Below, in pieces: positions 23,516 to 31,594 of a stretch of 37,482 nt of DNA. Within the stretch, counting starts at the first letter, position 1. Each line of letters begins with the position of its first letter. The DNA lies in assembly GCA_028242535.1 (NCBI GenBank), contig JAOJYB010000009.1, positions 1 through 37,482 of the forward strand, in the 5' to 3' direction. This stretch comes from Candidatus Nitrosopelagicus sp. Its GTDB lineage: Archaea; Thermoproteota; Nitrososphaeria; Nitrososphaerales; Nitrosopumilaceae. The notes below the pieces were generated by a model, which had not been told where the DNA came from, searched no databases, and worked only from the letters and a program-made list of their open reading frames with translations. Made by a program: the position numbers and the translations under genes.

Positions 23516-24480
23516 TGTTTACTCCGGATATCTTTGACATTTTTTTCTATATTAATTGATGTGATGCCATGTTTTTCAAATAATTGATGTATTTCACTAT
23601 CACGAGCAGATTCACCAAACATATCTTGTGCTCCAATTCTACGTATAGGAACTGGATATAATTCAGACACCACTTCAGAAACAGCAGAGCCAAATCCACC
23701 CAGAATATTGTGTTCCTCACAAGTGACGATTCCACCAGTCTCTCTTGCAGCCTTTTCTAAGATATCTTTGTCAATTGGTTTTATTGTAAAACAATCAATA
23801 ACCCTACATGAAATACCACCTTGTTGAAGTTTCTCAGCTGCATCAAGTGCCATTTTTACTGTTATTCCAGTTGCAGCTATAGTACAATCATTTCCATCTC
23901 TTAATGTTATACCTTTTCCGATTTCAAATTCTTGAGAATTAGAGTATACAGTAGAAACCTTGGATCTTGCCATTCTCATGTAAAATGGACCATAAGTTTG
24001 TGCAATATTTTTTGTTAGTTTTGAAACAGCAACTGCATCAGCAGGAATTAGAACTTTCATGTTTGGTATGACACGCATTATTGCGATATCTTCAATGGTT
24101 TGATGAGAACCGCCATCAGCACCAACAGATAATCCACCATGAGATGTTACAAGTTTAACATTTAGACCTTTTTTTTCTCCTCTTGATGGGTATGCAATTG
24201 AATTTCGTATTTGATCAACACATCGTCCTGGCAAAAAGATTGCATATGTGCTTGCAAAAGATATTTTTCCAGAATAAGCTAATCCTGCAGCAACAGATAC
24301 TAAATTTGCTTCAGCTATACCTACATTAAAGAATCTTTCAGGAAATTGTTTTCCAAAACCAGATGTTTTCAGTGAATCAGTAGTGTCTGCACCTAAAACA
24401 ACAATATTTTTATTTTGTTCACCTAACTCAATGAGAGCTTTTCCATATGCAGTTCGCATGTCACCAAACTCAGTACTCAT
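23512..24480 (-). CDS. Transketolase C-terminal subunit
   Basis: A 322-residue subunit supplying the pyrimidine-binding and C-terminal domains of a split transketolase, which moves two-carbon units between sugar phosphates with thiamine diphosphate. RTAYGKALIELGEQNKNIVVLGADTTDSLKTSGF begins the Pyr domain, ERFFNVGIAEANLVSVAAGLA holds the catalytic Glu, and the C-terminal domain starts near residue 200 (TIAATGITVKMALDAAEKL) and includes the CEEHNILGGFGSAVSE segment. It follows the N-subunit with a 1-base overlap (TAATG), consistent with equal expression. Confidence 0.94.
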   Translation of the reverse strand: MSTEFGDMRTAYGKALIELGEQNKNIVVLGADTTDSLKTSGFGKQFPERFFNVGIAEANLVSVAAGLAYSGKISFASTYAIFLPGRCVDQIRNSIAYPSRGEKKGLNVKLVTSHGGLSVGADGGSHQTIEDIAIMRVIPNMKVLIPADAVAVSKLTKNIAQTYGPFYMRMARSKVSTVYSNSQEFEIGKGITLRDGNDCTIAATGITVKMALDAAEKLQQGGISCRVIDCFTIKPIDKDILEKAARETGGIVTCEEHNILGGFGSAVSEVVSELYPVPIRRIGAQDMFGESARDSEIHQLFEKHGITSINIEKNVKDIRSKQ

Positions 24481-26144
24481 TAATATCCAAGCTCCGTTGC
24501 TATTTGTGTGAGTTCGTCTTTTTTCTTACCTAGTACATGCAAGTCAATCCATTTATTCACCAGTTCAGTGCCGCCAAGTTCATTGGCTTTTTGAATCAAT
24601 AATTTACGTCTAGTTCTCAATACTTGATTTCTGAATTCCCGTATCACTAATCGAACATCAGTTTGACCGATTATTGCACTTCCTCCAACAAATGCACGTG
24701 CACCATCTGCAAAGCATTGACCAATATTATCTAAAGTTACTCCACCATCAGCTTCTATGTAACCAGTAAAATTATTTTCTTTCAAACTTGACATGAGGTT
24801 TTTTGTTTTTTCATGTGTATTTTCAATGTATTTTTGACCTGACTTACCAGGTACAACAGACATTACGATAACTTGATCAAGTGTAGGAATGAATTTTTTA
24901 CTCCATTCAGGCATAGGAGTATCAGGATTTATTGCTAATCCAACACTAACTTTATTCGATTTTAATAGATCATGAATTTCACCAAAACTTGATTCGTCAC
25001 ATACTTCAGTATGAACAGTTACAATATCACTTCCAGCATCAATATAATTTTGAATTTGTTTTACAGGTTCATTAATCATTAAATGAGTATCAAATGGAAT
25101 AAGAGTTAGAGACCTTAATTCTTTAATTTTTGTATAATCAAAAGTAGAATTTGGAACAAATTGACCGTCCATAACATCTAGATGAATATAATCAGCACGT
25201 CCATCATCACAGTGTTTCACTTCATTTTCTAAATTTGTCATATCACCTGCTATTATAGAAGGTGCAATCATAAATTGTGAATCTAATTCTTGATTAATTA
25301 TAGGAACAAGTTCAGGATTAGGTGCTTTACCATGCCATTGCGGATTATCTTCCATGTGTTCAACAGCTTTTCCTTTAATTGTTCTAGCTATGATAATTGA
25401 TGGCATGCCTTTAACAGATTTTGCTCTACTAATTGCATTAGAAATTTGTTCAATTCTATGACCATCAACTTCAATTACATTCCATCCAAAGGAACGCCAT
25501 TTGTCACCAGTTTTCCATCTACTAGCATCCCTCCACATTTCAGATAGTTCATCACCCTCAAGAGTTTCATCTAGTGGCATAATTTTTTCAGTGTAAGAAT
25601 CTTGTTGTATGAAATTTCTATCAAGGATTAATGTCAAATTATCAATATTATATTTTGCAGCAGTCATTGCAGCTTCCCATACTTGACCTTCATCACTTTC
25701 ACCATCACCCATTACAGTGAAGATGTGCGTATCTTTTCCATCAAGTTTTGCAGCCAATGCATTTCCAATAGAGTATGATAATCCAATCCCTAAAGAACCA
25801 CCACAAAATTCAACACCAGGACATTTTAGATCAGGATGACCTTGTAATTTACTTCCAAATTGTCGTAGAGTATCTAATTGTGATTCTTCAAAATATCCAG
25901 CTACTGCCATGTTTGAAAATAAACCTGGAGATGCATGACCTTTTGATAAGATTAGTTTATCACGATCTTCCCATTCAGGGTTTTTTGGATCATATTTCAA
26001 ATGATTATAGAATATGCATCCCATGATTTCGGCCATTGAGAATGAACCTCCAGGGTGACCAGAACCAGCCACAGAAGTTCCACGAATAACTAATTTTCTT
26101 GCTTGAAGAACATTTTTTTTAATTTGATAGTAATTCAGGCCCAT
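24480..26144 (-). CDS. Transketolase N-terminal subunit fused to ribulose-phosphate 3-epimerase
   Basis: A 554-residue fusion. Residues about 1-280 are the thiamine-diphosphate-binding half of a split transketolase: GHPGGSFS (H30), KGHASPGL, and the ThDP/Mg motif GDG (146-148) to N177. Residues about 292-500 are a complete ribulose-5-phosphate 3-epimerase: MIAPSIIAGDM (S296), HLDVMDGQFVPN (H321, D323), DTHLM (H354), VVPGKSGQKY, ADGGV (D466) and GGSAII. All the expected catalytic positions are present, so both parts look active. A roughly 50-residue helical tail follows. The reading frame is continuous with no sign of a frameshift. Confidence 0.95.
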   Translation of the reverse strand: MGLNYYQIKKNVLQARKLVIRGTSVAGSGHPGGSFSMAEIMGCIFYNHLKYDPKNPEWEDRDKLILSKGHASPGLFSNMAVAGYFEESQLDTLRQFGSKLQGHPDLKCPGVEFCGGSLGIGLSYSIGNALAAKLDGKDTHIFTVMGDGESDEGQVWEAAMTAAKYNIDNLTLILDRNFIQQDSYTEKIMPLDETLEGDELSEMWRDASRWKTGDKWRSFGWNVIEVDGHRIEQISNAISRAKSVKGMPSIIIARTIKGKAVEHMEDNPQWHGKAPNPELVPIINQELDSQFMIAPSIIAGDMTNLENEVKHCDDGRADYIHLDVMDGQFVPNSTFDYTKIKELRSLTLIPFDTHLMINEPVKQIQNYIDAGSDIVTVHTEVCDESSFGEIHDLLKSNKVSVGLAINPDTPMPEWSKKFIPTLDQVIVMSVVPGKSGQKYIENTHEKTKNLMSSLKENNFTGYIEADGGVTLDNIGQCFADGARAFVGGSAIIGQTDVRLVIREFRNQVLRTRRKLLIQKANELGGTELVNKWIDLHVLGKKKDELTQIATELGY

Positions 26145-26267
26145 CGTAGTTTATTGACCAATTTGATACTTTTAATTTTACACATGATCGTCCTCAAGAA
26201 AAAATACCTAGAATTACATAAATAGCTATTTCCAAAAATTTTAATCTTCAAAGATCGTACTGAAAAT

Positions 26268-26654
26268 ATGGATTTTCATGATTCACTGCCACTCATGCTT
26301 TATGATGACAGATGTTATGTTTGTATAAAATTTGCCAAATTAATGAATTTTTTAGCTAAAGGAAAATTACGTATGATCGGTCATTATACAGAATTTGGGG
26401 GAACGATTAGAGAAAAAATTCTAGAAGATGATGCATTGGAAATGTTTTGGTTTATTGATAAAAAAACAGCATATGGAGGAAGGGCTGCAATTATTCCATT
26501 ATTATCAGCAATTCTGAGTATTCACGACAAAAAATTCAATGAAATGAGCATTCAAGAATCATGTGATATAGGATGCAAGGATTCACTTGCAGTGTTTTTC
26601 CGTTCTGCCAGTCTAATTACTCACAGTAGAAAGATCAAGATAAGTAATCTATAA
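26268..26654 (+). CDS. DCC family thiol-disulfide oxidoreductase-like protein (DUF393)
   Basis: A 128-residue protein of the DCC (DUF393) family. The name-giving motif is LMLYDDRCYVCIKFAKLMN (D-D-x-C-x-x-C) near residues 10-25, in a thioredoxin-like arrangement, and YTEFGG and the MFWFIDKKTAYGGRAAI strand follow. Family members are presumed redox proteins; substrates are mostly unknown. It has its own short upstream region and is followed after 24 bp by leucyl aminopeptidase on the same strand. Confidence 0.82.
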   Translation: MDFHDSLPLMLYDDRCYVCIKFAKLMNFLAKGKLRMIGHYTEFGGTIREKILEDDALEMFWFIDKKTAYGGRAAIIPLLSAILSIHDKKFNEMSIQESCDIGCKDSLAVFFRSASLITHSRKIKISNL

Positions 26655-26678
26655 AAAAAGTATTTTTCAGAAAAATAT

Positions 26679-28160
26679 ATGCAAATTAGAACAGAAGCAG
26701 TTTCCCCAGTTAAAAAAAGAACCTCAATTTTGTGTGCATTTTGTTTTGAGGATACAAATATAGTAATAGGATTGGGAAAATTAAATAAAAAAATAGACCA
26801 GATAATTTCACAATCAGTTAAAGAGATCAATGGTAAGAAAGGTAAAATTTCAATAATTCATTCATACAATGAAATTCCATCAGAGAGAATTTTGATTGCA
26901 GGATTAGGTAAAAAGAATAAACTAACCTCAGATGTAATTAGAGATGTTACAGGTATTATTACAAAAAAGATTCATGAATTAAAAATAAAAGAATTTTCAA
27001 TTATAATTCCAGAGAAGATTTCAATTAAAAATGATCAAGTTATATCAACGATAGTAGAAGGTGCAAATCTTTCACTGTATGAGTTTGATTTATTTAAAAA
27101 AGAAAAATCTAACAAAAAAGAACCAGATTTAACACTATTAACATCTGATAAAAATGTACAAAAAATAATCAAAAATTCAATTATAATTTCTGATGCAGTT
27201 AAATTTACAAGAGATGTTGCAAATCTTCCACCAAATGAATGTCCTCCAATGAAATTAGGTGAAATAGCAAAGAAGATATCAAATCAAAATAAAATGAAAT
27301 GTACAGTATTTTCAAAAAATGAGATAAAATCTAAAAGATTAGGAGGAGTTTTTGCAGTAGGACAAGGAAGTAAAAATGAGCCTAAATTCATAATTTTAGA
27401 ATATAGAAATGGTAAGAAGGAACAAAAACCAATCTTGCTTGTTGGTAAAGCAGTAACATTTGACACAGGTGGAATTTCGTTAAAACCTGGAGAAAAAATG
27501 GATGAGATGAAGTTTGACAAATGTGGAGGATGTACAGTATTAGGAGTGATGAAAGCAATCTCAGAGTTAAAACTTGCAATTAATGTAGTTGCAATAATTC
27601 CATCTGTCGAAAATATGCCAAGTGGAGAGGCATTTAGACCTGGAGATATTATAAAATTATTTAATGGAAAAACTGCAGAAATTTTAAACACAGATGCTGA
27701 AGGTAGATTAATTTTAGCAGATGGACTTGCATATGGAATAAAACACTATCAACCATCTTCGGTAATGGATTTTGCAACATTAACTGGAGCATGTATTGTT
27801 GCATTAGGAACTAATGTTGCAGGAATAGTAAGTAACAACACAAAACTTGTATCAAAAATTAAAACTGCATCAACAAAAACTTCAGAAGAAGTTTGGGAAT
27901 TACCAATAAATGATGATTATATGGATATGGTGAAATCAAAAGTTGCAGATATTAGAAATATCGGAATGGGACGGGCAGCAGGAACAATAACAGCTGCAGC
28001 ATTTTTAGCAAATTCAGTAGGAAATGTACCGTGGGTACATTTTGATATTGCTGGAACTGCCTGGATTCAACCATCTACAAAAAATAAATCATACAATTCA
28101 CATGGCGCTACAGGGTTTGGAGTAAGATTAGTCGTAAATTATCTTATGAATCAAAAATAA
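26679..28160 (+). CDS. pepA: Leucyl aminopeptidase (M17)
   Basis: A 493-residue two-metal aminopeptidase. The C-terminal catalytic domain carries LLVGKAVTFDTGGISLKPGEKMDEMKFDKCGG with the metal ligands and the NTDAEGRLILADGLAYG signature. The N-terminal macrodomain-like half (about residues 1-165) is divergent and Lys-rich. Length is typical of bacterial PepA. M17 peptidases are much more common in bacteria than in archaea, so an old transfer is possible, but codon use looks like that of its neighbours. Role: release of N-terminal residues in peptide turnover. Confidence 0.93.
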   Translation: MQIRTEAVSPVKKRTSILCAFCFEDTNIVIGLGKLNKKIDQIISQSVKEINGKKGKISIIHSYNEIPSERILIAGLGKKNKLTSDVIRDVTGIITKKIHELKIKEFSIIIPEKISIKNDQVISTIVEGANLSLYEFDLFKKEKSNKKEPDLTLLTSDKNVQKIIKNSIIISDAVKFTRDVANLPPNECPPMKLGEIAKKISNQNKMKCTVFSKNEIKSKRLGGVFAVGQGSKNEPKFIILEYRNGKKEQKPILLVGKAVTFDTGGISLKPGEKMDEMKFDKCGGCTVLGVMKAISELKLAINVVAIIPSVENMPSGEAFRPGDIIKLFNGKTAEILNTDAEGRLILADGLAYGIKHYQPSSVMDFATLTGACIVALGTNVAGIVSNNTKLVSKIKTASTKTSEEVWELPINDDYMDMVKSKVADIRNIGMGRAAGTITAAAFLANSVGNVPWVHFDIAGTAWIQPSTKNKSYNSHGATGFGVRLVVNYLMNQK

Positions 28161-28163
28161 ACT

Positions 28164-28388
28164 CTATGGATTTACGATTTTTCTAAATATCCAGTTCTTA
28201 ATTTTCAACAATGCCAAAACCCAAATGAATATCAGAATCATAGCAATTAGCACTTTTGCACCAGAATTAATGAGTGGATCTAGGTCACCAGAGAATGAAA
28301 GAGGTCCAATGAAAACAACCATCAAACCGCCGCCAATTATAATTAAAACCCACATTGCAAAGATGAATGAGAATAGTGGAAGAGACAT
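28164..28388 (-). CDS. Small two-helix membrane protein of unknown function
   Basis: A 74-residue protein with two probable membrane helices, FSFIFAMWVLIIIGGGLMVVFIG (about 6-28) and VLIAMILIFIWVLALLKI (about 46-63), and a short basic C-terminus. No motif identifies it. Its ATG overlaps the stop of the phosphoglycosyl transferase gene by one base (TAATG), so the two are probably cotranscribed and may work together in the membrane. Confidence 0.7.
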   Translation of the reverse strand: MSLPLFSFIFAMWVLIIIGGGLMVVFIGPLSFSGDLDPLINSGAKVLIAMILIFIWVLALLKIKNWIFRKIVNP

Positions 28389-29377
28389 TAGATATTCACT
28401 CCCATCATAAATGCCGTAATTATAGCAAGAATTCCAGAAAATATTCCTAGTTTAAAAATTTCATATCCAATTTGTTTTTCCGTTAGAGGTTTTTTTGCAA
28501 TAAGTAATCTAACTAGAGTGATTGGAGCGTGGTTTTCAGAAGTCGATTGTAATTTCCAATCATCAGTATGAGTCACAGGGTTTTTAATTTCTCTATGTTC
28601 TACAATTTTCTTTACACTAGATAAAAATAAAAATGAATTAATAATTGCTGGAAGAATTGCAATAGCAGCAATTACTTCAACACCACCAATTATTGCAATT
28701 CCACCATATACAACACCAAATGTTACTGCACCAGAATCTCCAGGAAATATTTTGCTTGGAAATTTATGATATTTGTAAAATGCTAAAGATGAAAATGCTA
28801 AACAAAGACAAATTATTCCTACTTCATAATTTTGAATTATAAAAAGACAAGCAGATAATGCAAAACTTGCAATTGTAATGAATCCACTTGCAACCCCATT
28901 TAAAACATCAATTGAATTAATTGTGTTACCCATAATTGGTATCATAAATACAACTAATGCCATGTATAGTAATGGAATTTGAACTGTTCCAAATAATGGG
29001 AAAGCAAGATTCGAGTCATACGCACCAAGTAATAATATTGGAGCAGAACAAAAAGCAAGAGCTAGTGGTTTGAACCAACCGCCCATAGTTTTTTTGTCAT
29101 CTATAATTCCAACAATAAATGCAAAGAATGTTGTCAGGATAACAGCAAGTATTTCAGAAATTGGAAAAAATATATATAAAATAATTAATGATAATTCCAT
29201 TCCAACAATAATCGATAGACCACCAGGTCGTGCAACCATTGTTTTTTCTTTTTTATTTACATCAACAACGGTGATGTTACGTTTCTCTAAAGCACGAATT
29301 ACAAAAGGAGTTAATCCGTATACTGAAAAAAATGCAACGGCGATTGCGATTATTGCTGGGATTATTAGTTGTTCCAA
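28388..29377 (-). CDS. Phosphoglycosyl transferase of the GT4/WecA-MraY family
   Basis: A 329-residue polytopic membrane protein with about ten hydrophobic segments. Family motifs: VGIIDDKKTMGGWFKPL (the DD of the catalytic loop), NSIDVLNGVASG, and KIFPGDSGAVTFG (the GDS loop). It moves a sugar-1-phosphate (probably GlcNAc-1-P) from UDP-sugar to a lipid carrier. In archaea the likely acceptor is dolichyl phosphate at the start of N-glycan synthesis (AglH role); this is inference. The start is a TTG at 29377 directly abutting the helicase stop. No nearby ATG fits. Confidence 0.88.
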   Translation of the reverse strand: MEQLIIPAIIAIAVAFFSVYGLTPFVIRALEKRNITVVDVNKKEKTMVARPGGLSIIVGMELSLIILYIFFPISEILAVILTTFFAFIVGIIDDKKTMGGWFKPLALAFCSAPILLLGAYDSNLAFPLFGTVQIPLLYMALVVFMIPIMGNTINSIDVLNGVASGFITIASFALSACLFIIQNYEVGIICLCLAFSSLAFYKYHKFPSKIFPGDSGAVTFGVVYGGIAIIGGVEVIAAIAILPAIINSFLFLSSVKKIVEHREIKNPVTHTDDWKLQSTSENHAPITLVRLLIAKKPLTEKQIGYEIFKLGIFSGILAIITAFMMGVNI

Positions 29378-31594
29378 TTACCTGACCTTTTCTACTTGAG
29401 ATTTGATACTTTTTGCAAGAATTGCACCAATTTTATCTATTGCTGCTAACTTCTCAAGAGGTGCTTTTTTCAGTGCGGTTTTATTTTTGTAGCCATTTTT
29501 GTACAAAATTTGAGCACGAACTCGTCCAATTTGTTTTATTTTTACTAATTCAAGATATTTCTCTGGAACACCATGAATTATTTGCAGTTTAAGTAAATCT
29601 GATTCGTCAATGAGATTCTGATATTCAGATACAATCTTTTTTTGATCATTTTCTTTGGCGTGATCTCTCCAAAATTTAACAATCTCTGTAAAGGTATAAG
29701 TCAAATCTTTTGCATTTTCTTTTATATAGAATATATCACCAGGCTCAGCATCAAAATGTTCTGACATATCTTGATAAGTCATGGCATCAATCCATTTGTA
29801 AAGAATTAACAGACTTTTGAAACAATCTTCGCTTGAAAATTTTTGTTGTGTGTATAATTTTTCATTTTTATTAATAAGATCATCCATATCTTCTTGATAT
29901 TTATCAGGTATTGTGTATTGTGAATAAAATTCAGGAAGATTTGTAATCATGTGTAATATTCCGAATGTATGTTTTGTTCCTCTTACATAGTCTTCAATGT
30001 AACCTGTCATATCAAAGGCAGTTTTAGGATCAATTCTTAAATAAAAAACTCTAATACCAAATTTTGTAGGTTCAAAACCATTTTCATCAGTAATCATCCC
30101 ATATTCTTTTAATTTTTCAAGTTGTTTTGTTACCTTTTTTTCCAATACAGAATTATCTGAAAGTTGATACGCAGCAAAAGTTTGTGAAAAAAATTTTATT
30201 ATTTTTTCATAAGATGTTGGATTAAATTTAGATGCGGTATAAACAAATCCAAGTAAATTTATTCGTAAAGAACTATCTTCATCTAAAGTTTTTGATTCTA
30301 ATGGTTCTGGTTCACCATCAATATAATGTTCTAATATTTCATCAGGATATCCTTTTGAAATAATTATTGATTCACCCATATCATCATATTGTGGTCGTCC
30401 AGCTCTTCCACACATCTGTTTGTATTCTAGAATACTAATTTTTTCCAAACCATTATTTGTATATCTCATGACACTTGGAATTACAACTCTACGTGCAGGT
30501 AAATTTACACCAGCAGCTAAGGTAGGAGTTGCAGTTAAGAATTTTATGTGTCTGTTTTTATATTCAGTTTCAATTATTGTACGACATCTTTGATCAAGTC
30601 CTGCATGATGAAACGCTGTACCATTTTTCACCATTAGTGCTAATTCAGTAGTTAATTTTGTATTATCATAACTGTCTTTTGGGAGAATTTTCTTTGAGAT
30701 TTTTTCTAATTCTTTTCGTTGATTTTCATTAAGCATTTTTACAACATCTCGTCCAGCCTCTTTTGCCCATGCTACGGCATTTTTTCTTGTCATTGCAAAT
30801 ATCAAGCATTGATCTCCATTCTCAACAGTATCCAACCCTAAACCAATCCAATCCTTTTTGTGCCTAGATTCTTGACGATCATTTGTGAGATTACCTTCAG
30901 TTTCTTCACGGTCTTGATTTGTTATGATATGTCGACTGTAAACGGCTTCAGATAATGGAACACGTCTAAATGTACTCTCGACTAATTCGCAATCTAACCA
31001 CGTGGCAAGTTCATCACTGTTTGATATAGTTGCACTGAGTCCAATGATTCTAGGTGGATTTTTTCCAATAAATCCAGATCTAAGTCTGGTTAAAACAATT
31101 TCCAGTGTTGGACCTCTTGTGTCATCACCAATTAGATGGATTTCATCAGAAACCACCAATCCTATATCATAAATCCAATCTTGCTGAAATGCCATATTCG
31201 CATCCATACTTTCGTTTGTGAGAAATATTACATCTGCATCTTCTAATTTCTCTTTTTTTTCTTTTGAATCTCCAGTAGATAATGCTACTTTGAGTTTTCT
31301 ACCTAGATTTAGTTTCTCTAATTTTTTAAATTCTTCAAATTTTTCACTAGTTAATGCACGTAATGGAGTCAGATAGATAACTTTGGTTTTATGTTTTGAA
31401 AGATGTGAAAGAATTGCAAGCATTGCAATGAGTGTCTTTCCACTTGCAGTAGGTATTGTAATTAAAAAATTTTTTTTATCATCAAATAATCCTGCCTTTA
31501 CAGATTGTTCTTGTGGTTCAAAAAGTTCGTCGTATCCTTCAGACTTAAGAAAATCAATTACTTTAGGTTCTAGATCAAGTTTACTTATTTTCAT
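29378..31594 (-). CDS. hel308: Ski2-like DNA helicase Hel308
   Basis: A 738-residue superfamily 2 helicase acting at stalled replication forks. Walker A IPTASGKT (47-54), TPLRALTSEK, the DEIH box (150-153, SDEIHLIGDDTRGPTLE), motif III LSAT, and motif VI QMCGRAGRPQYDD near residue 391. The C-terminal part contains a winged-helix/ratchet region and ends in helix-hairpin-helix motifs (LVKIKQIGRVRAQILYKNG and KLAAIDKIGAILAKSI), typical of Hel308. Its ATG overlaps the mcm stop (ATGA), so it is made with the replicative helicase. Confidence 0.92.
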   Translation of the reverse strand: MKISKLDLEPKVIDFLKSEGYDELFEPQEQSVKAGLFDDKKNFLITIPTASGKTLIAMLAILSHLSKHKTKVIYLTPLRALTSEKFEEFKKLEKLNLGRKLKVALSTGDSKEKKEKLEDADVIFLTNESMDANMAFQQDWIYDIGLVVSDEIHLIGDDTRGPTLEIVLTRLRSGFIGKNPPRIIGLSATISNSDELATWLDCELVESTFRRVPLSEAVYSRHIITNQDREETEGNLTNDRQESRHKKDWIGLGLDTVENGDQCLIFAMTRKNAVAWAKEAGRDVVKMLNENQRKELEKISKKILPKDSYDNTKLTTELALMVKNGTAFHHAGLDQRCRTIIETEYKNRHIKFLTATPTLAAGVNLPARRVVIPSVMRYTNNGLEKISILEYKQMCGRAGRPQYDDMGESIIISKGYPDEILEHYIDGEPEPLESKTLDEDSSLRINLLGFVYTASKFNPTSYEKIIKFFSQTFAAYQLSDNSVLEKKVTKQLEKLKEYGMITDENGFEPTKFGIRVFYLRIDPKTAFDMTGYIEDYVRGTKHTFGILHMITNLPEFYSQYTIPDKYQEDMDDLINKNEKLYTQQKFSSEDCFKSLLILYKWIDAMTYQDMSEHFDAEPGDIFYIKENAKDLTYTFTEIVKFWRDHAKENDQKKIVSEYQNLIDESDLLKLQIIHGVPEKYLELVKIKQIGRVRAQILYKNGYKNKTALKKAPLEKLAAIDKIGAILAKSIKSQVEKVR

